Assembly (NCBI GenBank): GCA_010365175.1
Contig: JAAFGW010000056.1
Coordinates: 1-12,409 of the forward strand
Direction of reading: 5' to 3'
DNA: 12,409 nt
Origin: Sulfuriferula multivorans
Lineage (GTDB): Bacteria; Pseudomonadota; Gammaproteobacteria; Burkholderiales; Thiobacillaceae
Shown here: one piece after another, positions 1 through 8,348 of the stretch
How positions within the stretch are numbered: position 1 is the stretch's first letter
How the letters are laid out: every line of letters begins with the position of its first letter
The notes under the pieces: generated by a model
The model's database searches: none
Seen by the model: the letters and a program-made list of their open reading frames with translations, nothing else
Told to the model about the DNA's origin: nothing
Made by a program: the position numbers and the translations under genes

Positions 1-3000
1 GGCATATCAGAATCCTGCTACAACGCCACCGATATGCACCAGGTCTATCAATATCGGGCGTTTGGCGTGCCCGGTCTGGGCTTCAAGCGAGGGCTGGGAG
101 ACGACCTGGTCATTGCGCCCTACGCCAGCGCACTGGCGCTGACCGTGATGCCACAGGAAGCGTGTCGCAACCTGCAGACGCTCGCCAGCAACGGTTTCCT
201 CGGGAGCTATGGGTTCTACGAGGCGGTCGACTACACCCCGTCGCGCGTTCCGCGAGGCAAGCAGCACGCCATCGTGCGTTCATTCATGGCGCATCATCAG
301 GGCATGAGCCTGCTGGCCTTTGCGCATGTCCTGCTCAACCAGCCGATGCAGCGCCGATTCATGTCCGACCCCCTTGCACAGGCGACGCAATTATTGCTGC
401 AAGAGCGTGTGCCGAAGAAGGGCGCGACCTTGCATCCGCACGCGGCCGAAGTGAGCGCCGCCGCGCGCCCCGCCGAAGAAGCGGGCGCGAACCTGCGCGT
501 ATTTACCGACCCGAACACGCTGATACCCGAAGTTCATCTGCTGTCCAACGGCAGCTACCACGTCATGGCGACCCATGCCGGCGGCGGCTACAGCCGCTGG
601 CGTGATCTGGCCGTCACCCGCTGGCGCGAAGACGTCACCTCCGATGACCGGGGCACCTTCATCTACCTGCGCGACCGCGACACCGGACGCTATTGGTCAA
701 GCGCGTATCAGCCCACCCTGCAGAAAGCCGATCACTACGAGGCGATCTTTGTGCAGGCGCGCGCCGAATACCGGCGACGCGATCAGGCGATCGAAGCACA
801 CACCGAGATCAGCGTGTCCCCGGAAGATGACGTCGAGATCCGCCGCGTCACCCTCACCAATCATTCATCCCGGCGCCGTCATATCGAGGTGACGAGTTAC
901 GCGGAGGTCGTGTTGGCACCCTTGGATGCCGACCTCGCCCACCGCGCGTTCAGCAACCTGTTCGTGCAAACAGAAATCCTGCCCGAGCGGCAGGCGATCC
1001 TCTGCACGCGACGTCGCCGCACCCCAGGAGAAAAGGTGCCGTGGATGTTTCACTTGCTGGCAGCCCCCGGTGCTGTGGCCGACGAGCCGTCTTATGAAAC
1101 GGATCGTGCCCAATTCATCGGGCGCGGTCGAACCGCGGCCAATCCCGTGGTGCTGGATAACCCTGACAGCCCAAAGACCTTGTCGAACACCGATGGTCCG
1201 GTGCTCGATCCCATCGTGGCGATCCGCCGCACCCTCACCCTTTCGCCCGACGAATCGGCGACGGTACAAATCATCTCGGGTGTAGCAGATACACGCGAAG
1301 AAGCCTTGGCTTTGCTTGAGAAGTATTGCGACCGCCACTTCGTCGAGCGTGCCTTTGAGATGGCCTGGTTCCAGAGCCATGAAGTGCTGCGCCACCTCAA
1401 TGCAAGCGAAGCCGATGCGCAGATCTATGGCCGTCTGGCCAGCTCCGTTATTCACGGCAATGCCTTGCGCCGTGCTGCGCCCAGCATCATTGCCCGCAAC
1501 CAATTGGGACAGTCCGGACTGTGGCGCTTTGCCATCTCGGGCGATCTGCCTATCGTCCTGCTGCGCATCGGCGACCTGAATCGAATCGACATGGTCAAGC
1601 AGGCGCTGCAAGCCCATGCCTATTGGCGGATGAAGGGTCTGGCTTCCGACCTGGTGATCGTAAACGAAGATTTCTCAGGCTACCGGGCGGTGCTGCATGA
1701 CCAGATCATGGGGCTCATCAACATGGGCCCCGACGCGCAAATCATCGACAAACCGGGTGGCGTTTTCGTGCGCCGTGCAGAAGAGCTTTCAGAGGATGAA
1801 CGGGTCTTGCTCCAGACTGTCGCCCGCATTGTGTTCAGCGATACGGCCGAGACACTGGTCGAGCCAATGGAACGCCGCGTATCGGCAGAGCGGGTGTCTG
1901 ACCTTCTGGAACCCAGGCTGCAACCGGTCGACGAACCGGTCAGTCCACTGTTGCCGCGCGAACGTATTTTCTGCAACGGCCTGGGCGGCTTCACGCCCGA
2001 CGGACACGAATATGTCATCACCCTCGAACCGGGCCAGAGCACGCCGGCACCGTGGGCCAATGTCATCGCCAGTCCGCACATCGGCACCGTCGTCAGCGAA
2101 AGTGGGAGCGCGTATACCTGGGTGGAAAACGCGCACGAGTTCCGGTTGACCCCTTGGCACAATGACCCGCTCTCCGACAGCAGCGGCGAAGCACTCTACA
2201 TCCGCGACGAAGAAACCGGTGCATTCTGGTCGCCGACGCCGTTGCCTGCCCGAGGCCAGACCGGGTATGTGTGCCGGCACGGGTTTGGATACAGCGCGTT
2301 CGAGCATTACGAAGCCGGCATCGCCTCGGAAATGTTTACCTATGTCGCCATGGATGCACCGGTGAAATTCGTGGTGGTCAAGTTGCGCAACCATTCTGGC
2401 CGCGCCCGCAAGTTGTCTTTAACCGGGTATTGGGAACTGGTGCTCGGAGAATTGCGACACGCCAATCTGATGCACATTGTGACCGAAATTGATCCGCACA
2501 GCGGGGCGCTGTTTGCCCGCAATGCCTACGGCCGCGAATGCGCCAATCGGGTCGTCTTTGCGCATGTCAGCGAGCGGGTACATTCGATCTCCGGAAACCG
2601 TACCGAGTTCATTGGACGCAACGGCTCGCTCTCAAGCCCGGCGGCCATGCGCCGCAAGCGCTTGTCTGGCAAGACCGGTGCAGGCCTCGATCCCTGCGCG
2701 GCGATCCAGGCCCCGATCGAACTGGACGACGGGGAAGAACGCGAAATCGTGTTCGTTTTCGGCGCAGCGCGCGACGACAACGAAGCGCAGTATTTCATCC
2801 AGCGTTTCGGCGGCACAGCGGGCGCACGCCAGGCGTTGGAAACGGTGTGGGGGTATTGGAACCACACTTTGGGTGCGGTGCACGTGGAAACGCCGGATCC
2901 TGCATTGGACGTCATGGCCAACGGATGGCTGCTTTACCAGACGTTGTCGTGTCGACTCTGGGGCCGCAGTGGTTATTACCAGTCCGGCGGCGCCTACGGT

Positions 3001-4401
3001 TTCCGCGACCAATTGCAGGACACCATGGCGCTGATCCATGCGACCCCATGGCTCGCCCGCGAGCAATTGATCCGTTGTGCCGAGCACCAGTTCATCAAGG
3101 GGGACGTGCAACATTGGTGGCATCCGCCCGGTGGACAAGGCGTGCGCACCCATTTCTCCGACGATTATCTGTGGCTACCGTATGCAACCAGTCGTTATGT
3201 GCTGGCGACTGGCGATACCGGCGTACTCGACGAGTCCGTGCATTTTCTCGAGGGTCGCGAGTTGAATCCGGAAGAAGAGGCCTACTACGACCACCCGCAA
3301 CGTTCGAGTGAAGCCGCCAGCCTCTATGAACATTGTGTACGCGCCATCAAATATGGGCTGCGTTTTGGTGAGCATGACTTGCCGCTGATGGGCTGCGGCG
3401 ACTGGAACGATGGGATGAATCTCGTCGGCCGTGATGGCAAGGGCGAGAGCGTTTGGCTGGCGTGGTTTCTTTATGACAACCTGCAACAGTTTGCCAGCCT
3501 GGCACACAGCCGAAACGACGCAGCCATTGCCGAAATGTGCACCGGACAAGCTGCACTGCTGCTCAGCAACATTGAAGCCCAGGCCTGGGACGGTGGCTGG
3601 TATCGACGCGCCTACTTTGACGATGGCACCCCCCTGGGTTCGTCCAGTAATGATGAATGCCAGATCGACTCGATCAGTCAGAGTTGGGCCGTCATCTCGG
3701 GCGGCGGCGATCCGGAGCGCGCCAGTCAGGCGATGGAAGCAGTCGACACCCGTCTTGTCAGGAGGGAGACACAGATCATCCAGTTGCTCGATCCGCCCTT
3801 CGATAAATCTGACCTGGAGCCCGGTTATATCAAGGGCTACGTACCCGGTGTGCGCGAGAATGGCGGCCAGTATACCCATGCCGCCATTTGGGCAACGATG
3901 GCGTTTGCCATGCAGGGGAACCGGGAACGCGCGTGGGAATTGTTCGGCATGCTCAATCCCATCCATCACGGCAGTAAGCCGGATGAGATGGAACGCTACA
4001 AAGTTGAGCCTTACGTCATGTGCGCGGACATTTACGCTGTGTCGCCGCACACAGCCCGGGGCGGTTGGACCTGGTACACCGGGGCGGCGGGCTGGATGTA
4101 CCGGCTCACCGTGGAAACCCTGTTGGGCCTGAACCTGGAAGGGGATCATCTGCGCATTGCACCGTGCATACCGGCCGATTGGGAATCCTACAAAATCCAA
4201 TACCGGTTTCACGATACGGTCTACCACATCAGCCTCAGACGGGTCAGTGAAAAGCTGGAGCATGCAATCCGGGTCACGGTGGACGGTGTCGTGATCAATG
4301 GAGCCGGCAAGGCAGGACAACCGCAAGGCATGATCCCGCTTGTGGACGACCGGCAGGATCATCACGTCGAGGTGGCATTGCAGAAATCGCAGGATGAATA
4401 G
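1..4401 (+). CDS. ndvB: Cyclic beta-1,2-glucan synthase, C-terminal part (5' end outside window)
   Basis: The frame is open from base 1, so the gene is cut by the window edge; about 1466 residues are present of a family that usually has about 2800. These inner-membrane enzymes build cyclic beta-1,2-glucans, delivered to the periplasm for osmoadaptation and host interaction. The N-terminal GT84 and membrane parts are missing here. Counting from the Met at base 34: the end of the glycoamylase-like domain (about 1-130, with YNATDMHQVYQYRAFG and FMAHHQGMSLL); two GH94 N-type beta-sandwich repeats starting near 154 and 645; and the GH94 (alpha/alpha)6 domain from about 945, with FRDQLQD at 990-996, QHWWHPP from 1026, and GCGDWNDGMN at 1120-1129. 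By family analogy with cellobiose phosphorylase, Asp1123 in GDWND is the likely general acid. In Brucella Cgs the GH94 domain controls ring size by phosphorolysis. The stop is TAG. The family is clear; the exact product linkage is inferred. Confidence 0.93.
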   Translation, partial: GISESCYNATDMHQVYQYRAFGVPGLGFKRGLGDDLVIAPYASALALTVMPQEACRNLQTLASNGFLGSYGFYEAVDYTPSRVPRGKQHAIVRSFMAHHQGMSLLAFAHVLLNQPMQRRFMSDPLAQATQLLLQERVPKKGATLHPHAAEVSAAARPAEEAGANLRVFTDPNTLIPEVHLLSNGSYHVMATHAGGGYSRWRDLAVTRWREDVTSDDRGTFIYLRDRDTGRYWSSAYQPTLQKADHYEAIFVQARAEYRRRDQAIEAHTEISVSPEDDVEIRRVTLTNHSSRRRHIEVTSYAEVVLAPLDADLAHRAFSNLFVQTEILPERQAILCTRRRRTPGEKVPWMFHLLAAPGAVADEPSYETDRAQFIGRGRTAANPVVLDNPDSPKTLSNTDGPVLDPIVAIRRTLTLSPDESATVQIISGVADTREEALALLEKYCDRHFVERAFEMAWFQSHEVLRHLNASEADAQIYGRLASSVIHGNALRRAAPSIIARNQLGQSGLWRFAISGDLPIVLLRIGDLNRIDMVKQALQAHAYWRMKGLASDLVIVNEDFSGYRAVLHDQIMGLINMGPDAQIIDKPGGVFVRRAEELSEDERVLLQTVARIVFSDTAETLVEPMERRVSAERVSDLLEPRLQPVDEPVSPLLPRERIFCNGLGGFTPDGHEYVITLEPGQSTPAPWANVIASPHIGTVVSESGSAYTWVENAHEFRLTPWHNDPLSDSSGEALYIRDEETGAFWSPTPLPARGQTGYVCRHGFGYSAFEHYEAGIASEMFTYVAMDAPVKFVVVKLRNHSGRARKLSLTGYWELVLGELRHANLMHIVTEIDPHSGALFARNAYGRECANRVVFAHVSERVHSISGNRTEFIGRNGSLSSPAAMRRKRLSGKTGAGLDPCAAIQAPIELDDGEEREIVFVFGAARDDNEAQYFIQRFGGTAGARQALETVWGYWNHTLGAVHVETPDPALDVMANGWLLYQTLSCRLWGRSGYYQSGGAYGFRDQLQDTMALIHATPWLAREQLIRCAEHQFIKGDVQHWWHPPGGQGVRTHFSDDYLWLPYATSRYVLATGDTGVLDESVHFLEGRELNPEEEAYYDHPQRSSEAASLYEHCVRAIKYGLRFGEHDLPLMGCGDWNDGMNLVGRDGKGESVWLAWFLYDNLQQFASLAHSRNDAAIAEMCTGQAALLLSNIEAQAWDGGWYRRAYFDDGTPLGSSSNDECQIDSISQSWAVISGGGDPERASQAMEAVDTRLVRRETQIIQLLDPPFDKSDLEPGYIKGYVPGVRENGGQYTHAAIWATMAFAMQGNRERAWELFGMLNPIHHGSKPDEMERYKVEPYVMCADIYAVSPHTARGGWTWYTGAAGWMYRLTVETLLGLNLEGDHLRIAPCIPADWESYKIQYRFHDTVYHISLRRVSEKLEHAIRVTVDGVVINGAGKAGQPQGMIPLVDDRQDHHVEVALQKSQDE

Positions 4402-4577
4402 TGTGGCGCTCTCCCCTTGACCCCTCCAGGCCGTTCGCGAAGGGCTCCGTCGAACATACGTAACCGTCATGCAGGGTTGAAGGTTCGATAAACTGGCGGG
4501 ATGTCAGAGTCACGCAACGACCCGCTATCGACTTTCGATTGCCTTCGTGGATACGCGAGTGTGACGATAGCTTATGT

Positions 4578-4606
4578 GTGGAAACGTACAGACGAATAAG
4601 TACAAT
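4578..4606 (+). promoter_or_regulatory. Candidate sigma70-type promoter for the kaiB-EAL operon
   Basis: TACAAT at 4601-4606 matches TATAAT in five of six bases. A weak -35 (GTGGAA, 4578-4583; three of six matches to TTGACA) lies 17 bp upstream. Transcription would start near 4613, about 110 nt before the kaiB-like start, inside the inverted repeat at 4609-4636. The -35 is poor, so this would be an activator-dependent or weak promoter if it is real. Confidence 0.3.
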
Positions 4607-4608
4607 TA

Positions 4609-4636
4609 CTTAACCATCTCAGTTAACAGGGTTAAG
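4609..4636. promoter_or_regulatory. Inverted repeat, possible operator of the kaiB-EAL operon
   Basis: CTTAACC (4609-4615) and GGTTAAG (4630-4636) form a perfect 7-bp inverted repeat with a 14-nt spacer that contains another palindrome, GTTAAC (4622-4627). Three TTAA cores therefore fall within 28 bp, immediately downstream of the candidate -10. The position over the expected start site suits a repressor operator. No regulator gene lies next to it, so the binding protein is unknown. Confidence 0.35.
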
Positions 4637-4641
4637 CTGCC

Positions 4642-4678
4642 TGTTGGCCGATTGAAGAAGAAAAGCCATTTGTTGGCC
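4642..4678. repeat. 8-bp direct repeat TGTTGGCC with 29-bp period
   Basis: TGTTGGCC occurs at 4642-4649 and again at 4671-4678. The 29-bp period is close to three helical turns, so both copies would face the same side of the DNA. The repeat lies in the probable 5' untranslated region of the kaiB-like gene. It could be a pair of protein sites or chance. Confidence 0.35.
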
Positions 4679-4722
4679 AAACCATTTTGGCTGTGCGCCT
4701 TTATTTTTCCTACGGAGATCCA

Positions 4723-5043
4723 ATGAAATTCGCCCGATCTCCCCGCTTCAAGCCATCCACCATAGCGCCGATAGACATCGCAGGTGACGCGTTGAACGCT
4801 GCTCAGGTGCTTTCCAACCTGACCACGCTTTGCCGGACGCACTGGCCGAATCGGCGCGATATCGAACTCGTTGACGTGTTTGTGGACGTGGTTAAAGACC
4901 CAAAGCGCGCACTGGCAGACGGCGTCTTCATGACACCGACTCTGGTCAGGCTCGCGCCACCTCCCACTCAAAGCCTCGTCGGCACGCCTAGCCAGATACA
5001 GACTGTGTTGCAGCCTTTGATACTGGAGGTTCCTGCTGCATGA
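4723..5043 (+). CDS. KaiB-family (circadian-clock-type) thioredoxin-fold protein
   Basis: This 106-residue protein has the KaiB signature. An IAGD..NAAQVLSNLTTLC segment (residues about 18-37) corresponds to the family's YVAG-NTPNS-ALKTL-NI helix region, and ELVDV is followed by DPKRALADGVFMTPTLVRLAPPP and a GTPS turn, matching the TPTL-(V/A)-(R/K)-PPP-GDLS hallmark with its cis-Pro region. KaiB is a fold-switching protein that binds the KaiC ATPase in cyanobacterial clocks; many non-cyanobacterial KaiBs have stress or unknown roles. The ATG at 4723 is preferred over an in-frame TTG at 4687 because GGAG (4714-4717) sits 5 nt before it. Residues 50-57 (VDVFVDVV) come from a 12-nt tandem duplication that makes the segment four residues longer than usual. 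The stop overlaps the next start (ATGA), implying translational coupling. No kaiC is visible. Family assignment is strong; a clock role is not implied. Confidence 0.85.
   Translation: MKFARSPRFKPSTIAPIDIAGDALNAAQVLSNLTTLCRTHWPNRRDIELVDVFVDVVKDPKRALADGVFMTPTLVRLAPPPTQSLVGTPSQIQTVLQPLILEVPAA
5025..5042 (+). promoter_or_regulatory. Ribosome binding site and coupled start of the EAL gene
   Basis: GGAGG (5025-5029), inside the kaiB-like gene, lies 10 nt before the ATG at 5040. That ATG overlaps the kaiB stop TGA (5041-5043), a classic translational-coupling arrangement. It fixes the start of the downstream protein and argues that the two products are made together. Confidence 0.7.
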
Positions 5044-8000
5044 CGTCCGGTAAATCACCCCCCACGGCGAACACGAATGAGGAAATTGTCGCGTTAATCG
5101 AGACCCTGAACCAGGCCGAGCAACGTCTGGAGGTACTGACGGCCGGCGAAATGGATACGGTGACCGACCACGACGGCCGGACGCTATTGTTGCGGCGCGC
5201 CCAGAATCACGTGCATCACAACGAGGCCGCCATCCTCAATGCGCTACCCGCAAACGTCGCCTTGCTCGATCCCCAGGGGGTCATCATCTCAGTCAACGAG
5301 GCGTGGCGGCAATTTGCCCTGGCGAATGCAGTCCAGGCATCAGGACACGGGGTCGGCGCAAATTACCTCGCGATTTGCGATGGGGCACGGGGGCCTGACG
5401 CAGCCGAAGCACACCAGGCCGCCGCCGGCATTCGATCAGTGCTGACGGGTGCGTCAAAGCGATTTGCAATCGAATTCCCCAGTCCTTCACTCACCGAACA
5501 GCGCTGGGTCCAGATGGTCGTGACTCCTCTGTCCGATGAGCAACTGGATGGTGTGGTCGTCATGCAACTGGACATCACGGAGCGTAAGGCCGCCGCAGCA
5601 AAAATCGAGCAGCACACGCAGCTCTTTGCCGCACTCAGCCAGTGCAACGAGGCCATCGTGCACTGCACCAGTGAAGAAGCGTTATTCCAAAAAATCTGCC
5701 GTACCGCAGTGCAGTTCGGCGGCATGAAAATGGCATGGGTCGGCATGGTCGACCCTGAGACCCTGAGAGTGAGGCCAGTTGCCAGCTTTGGTGATGACAC
5801 CGATTATCTGAAAGACCTGAATATCTCGTCAGATGCCGACAGCCTTGTCGGGGGTGGCCCGACCGGCACTGCCATCCGCGAGAAACAGCCGTACTGGTGT
5901 CAGAATTTCATGGATGACCCATTAACCGCTTCTTGGCATGCGCTAGCCGCGCGAGCCGGCTTCGCCGCATCCGCCTCACTGCCGCTGTACAGAAAAGGCA
6001 GGGTCATCGGCGCGTTCAGTTTGTATTCCGGCGTGGTCGACTCATTTGATGAATCGGCGCGCGACCTGCTGCTTGAAATGGCGGGGGGTATCAGTTTTGC
6101 ACTCGACAACTTAGTCAGCGAATCCGAGCGCAAAAATGCCGCGCAGAAATTCAAGGGCCTGTTGGAGTCCGCACCGGATGCGATGGTGATCGCCAACCCC
6201 GGCTCCGAAATAGTGCTGGTCAACGCCCAGGCGGTGAAGCTGTTCGGTTGGCGCCGGGAGGAACTGCTGGGGCAGAAGATCGAGATACTCGTGCCGGAAC
6301 GCTTCCGCAGTATTCATGTGGAAAACAGGAACACCTATTTCGCACAACCGCGTGCACGGCAAATGGGTGCAGGCATGGATCTGTTCGGATTGCGCAAAGA
6401 CGGCTCGGAATTTCCGGTAGAAATCAGCCTGAGCCCGCTGAAGACAGACGAAGGCACCCTGACTATTAGCGCCATTCGCGACATCACTGAACGCAAGGAA
6501 GCAGAAGCCAGAATTTCACACCTCAACCGCGTATATGCCGTGTTGAGCGGTATCAACTCGCTGATCGTGCACGCAATTGACCGCGACGAGCTGTTCCGGG
6601 AAGCGTGCCGGATCGCGGTCGAAGCAGGCGGTTTCCGCATGGCAATGTTATGCATCTTGGATCCGCACACATCGAGGATTGTCCCGGTCGCCTCGGCGGG
6701 TAAAGACAAGTCGATTCTGACCAGCATTAAAGCCCTCCTGTCTTCGAGCGAGGATGTGTCAAAAACCATGATCGCGCGAGCGATTAGCGGAAAAACCGTC
6801 ATCATATCCAACGATTCGCAAGACGACCCGCAGGTCCTGCTCGGCCGGCAGTACGCCGAAAGCGGGGTCCGTTCAATGGTGGTTTTGCCGCTGATTGTCG
6901 AGGGTGACGCGGAAGGCGCACTCGTGCTGTATTCCCCCGAAACTGACTTCTTTCAGGAAGACGAAATGCATCTGTTGACCGGACTGACGGGCGACATCGC
7001 ATTCGCAATTGATCACATCAAAAAACAGGAACGGCTCAATTACCTCGCCTACTACGACGTACTTACCGGCCTCGCCAACCACGCGCTGTTTCTCGAGCGG
7101 GTGGCGCAATACATGCGCGGTGCTGACAGCGGCGGGCACAAGCTTGCCATAGGCCTGATCGACCTGGAGCGGTTCAAGAACATCAACGACAGCCTCGGTC
7201 GGCAGGCCGGCGACAAACTGTTGAAGCAGGTGGCGGAATGGCTGGCTCTCAAAATAGAGGATGCCAACCTGTTGGCGAGAATAGATGCAGACCATTTTGC
7301 CATCGTTCTGCCAACAGTAAAATCAGATGGCGACCTGGCAATGCTGATCGAGAAATTGTTGGCCGCTTTTCTGCTGCATCCTTTCCGATTGAATGACGCC
7401 GTGTTTCGCATCAGCATCAAGATCGGCATCGCGCTATTCCCGGATGACGGGTCCAGCGCCGATACCGTGTTCAAGAATGCCGAGGCCGCACTCAAGAAAG
7501 CCAAGGCGAGCGGTGATCGATATCTGTTTCACACCCGGGAAATGACCAAGGCGGTAGCCGCCAAGCTTAATCTGGAAAATCAGTTGCGCCAGGCGATCGA
7601 TAATGAAGAATTCGTGCTTCATTACCAGCCCAAGTTGAACCTCTTGAGCGGCCAGGTTACCAGCGCCGAGGCGCTGATCCGTTGGAATGATCCGCGTACC
7701 GGCCTGGTGCCGCCCGGTCAGTTCATCTCGATTCTGGAAGAAACCGGGTTGATCTATGAAGTTGGGCGCTGGGCGCTGCAAAAAACAATCGAAGATTCCC
7801 TGCACTGGCGCGATGCAGGTCTGTCCGCCATCCGCATCGCGGTCAATGTATCGCCGCTGCAACTGCGCAATATCAACTTTATAGACGAGATCAAGCAGGC
7901 AATCGCACATGATGCGCACGCTGCGAAGGGGCTGGAGCTGGAGATTACCGAAAGCGTAATCATGGCCGACATCGAGCAAAATATCACCAGCCTGCAGGCG

Positions 8001-8348
8001 ATCCGCGCCCTGGGCATCACCATTGCCATCGACGACTTCGGCACCGGATTCTCTTCGCTCAGCCACCTCGCCAAACTGCCGGTGGACACGCTGAAGATCG
8101 ACCGCTCATTCGTGATCGAAATGACTGCCGGACCGGGGGGACTGGCGCTGGTGTCCACCATCATCAATCTGGCGCATGCCATGAAACTGAAAGTGGTGGC
8201 GGAAGGCGTCGAGACTGAGGAACAGTCGCGCATACTGCGCATGCTGAGCTGCGACGAAATGCAGGGTTTTTTATTCAGCGCAGCGTTGCCGGCCGAACGC
8301 TTTGCAACACAATTCCTGTCCCTGTCTCCGCCGAGTGACAGCGCATGA
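5040..8348 (+). CDS. Multi-sensor c-di-GMP phosphodiesterase, PAS-GAF-PAS-GAF-GGDEF(degenerate)-EAL
   Basis: A 1102-residue protein with no signal peptide or membrane segment seen, so probably cytosolic. Order: an N-terminal coiled segment (about 10-60, EQRLEVLTAGEMDTV) of a type I recall from KaiB/KaiC-linked PAS kinases; PAS1 (about 60-187); GAF1 (192-356); PAS2 (371-490); GAF2 (498-660); GGDEF (666-830); EAL (845-1095). The GGDEF signature reads DADHF (749-753) after Arg747, and the RxxD inhibitory site is absent, so cyclase activity is unlikely. The EAL domain keeps EAL (877-879), Asn936, EITE (968-971), DDFGTG (998-1003) and EGVE (1055-1058), the metal-binding and catalytic set, so c-di-GMP hydrolysis to pGpG is expected. 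In related hybrids a degenerate GGDEF may bind GTP and stimulate the EAL domain. Coupling to the KaiB-like gene suggests KaiB as partner or input. GAF and PAS ligands cannot be predicted. Confidence 0.92.
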   Translation: MTSGKSPPTANTNEEIVALIETLNQAEQRLEVLTAGEMDTVTDHDGRTLLLRRAQNHVHHNEAAILNALPANVALLDPQGVIISVNEAWRQFALANAVQASGHGVGANYLAICDGARGPDAAEAHQAAAGIRSVLTGASKRFAIEFPSPSLTEQRWVQMVVTPLSDEQLDGVVVMQLDITERKAAAAKIEQHTQLFAALSQCNEAIVHCTSEEALFQKICRTAVQFGGMKMAWVGMVDPETLRVRPVASFGDDTDYLKDLNISSDADSLVGGGPTGTAIREKQPYWCQNFMDDPLTASWHALAARAGFAASASLPLYRKGRVIGAFSLYSGVVDSFDESARDLLLEMAGGISFALDNLVSESERKNAAQKFKGLLESAPDAMVIANPGSEIVLVNAQAVKLFGWRREELLGQKIEILVPERFRSIHVENRNTYFAQPRARQMGAGMDLFGLRKDGSEFPVEISLSPLKTDEGTLTISAIRDITERKEAEARISHLNRVYAVLSGINSLIVHAIDRDELFREACRIAVEAGGFRMAMLCILDPHTSRIVPVASAGKDKSILTSIKALLSSSEDVSKTMIARAISGKTVIISNDSQDDPQVLLGRQYAESGVRSMVVLPLIVEGDAEGALVLYSPETDFFQEDEMHLLTGLTGDIAFAIDHIKKQERLNYLAYYDVLTGLANHALFLERVAQYMRGADSGGHKLAIGLIDLERFKNINDSLGRQAGDKLLKQVAEWLALKIEDANLLARIDADHFAIVLPTVKSDGDLAMLIEKLLAAFLLHPFRLNDAVFRISIKIGIALFPDDGSSADTVFKNAEAALKKAKASGDRYLFHTREMTKAVAAKLNLENQLRQAIDNEEFVLHYQPKLNLLSGQVTSAEALIRWNDPRTGLVPPGQFISILEETGLIYEVGRWALQKTIEDSLHWRDAGLSAIRIAVNVSPLQLRNINFIDEIKQAIAHDAHAAKGLELEITESVIMADIEQNITSLQAIRALGITIAIDDFGTGFSSLSHLAKLPVDTLKIDRSFVIEMTAGPGGLALVSTIINLAHAMKLKVVAEGVETEEQSRILRMLSCDEMQGFLFSAALPAERFATQFLSLSPPSDSA

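Larger units (their letters stand above)
4402..4722. other. Gene-free region upstream of the kaiB-like gene
   Basis: These 321 nt separate the glucan synthase stop from the kaiB-like start. No credible ORF was seen on either strand. No clear terminator follows the glucan synthase; there is only an 8-bp palindrome TTCGCGAA at 4434-4441. The 3' half is AT-richer and holds a candidate -10 box, a TTAAC-containing inverted repeat, an 8-bp direct repeat and a small hairpin (GCCAAA 4676-4681, TTTGGC 4686-4691), which fits a regulatory region for the downstream operon. Confidence 0.6.

Noticed and set aside
3175..4470. Long minus-strand ORF (431 codons) opposite the glucan synthase
   Set aside because: It is a shadow of the GH94 catalytic domain: the + strand frame has clear family motifs throughout, and the minus-strand product is rich in odd composition with no domain.
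4422..4500. Possible dispersed intergenic repeat resembling the GTTCG/TCGAA-type repeats of some proteobacteria
   Set aside because: Only a vague similarity by eye (CCGTTCGCGAAGGGC and GTCGAAC pieces); no second copy in the window to support it.
4687..4722. Earlier TTG start for the kaiB-like gene
   Set aside because: No ribosome binding site precedes it, and the first part falls in a small hairpin; the ATG at 4723 has GGAG at good spacing.
4606..5058. Minus-strand 150-codon ORF covering the kaiB-like gene
   Set aside because: No family resemblance; the opposite frame has the KaiB signature, a ribosome binding site and the ATGA junction.
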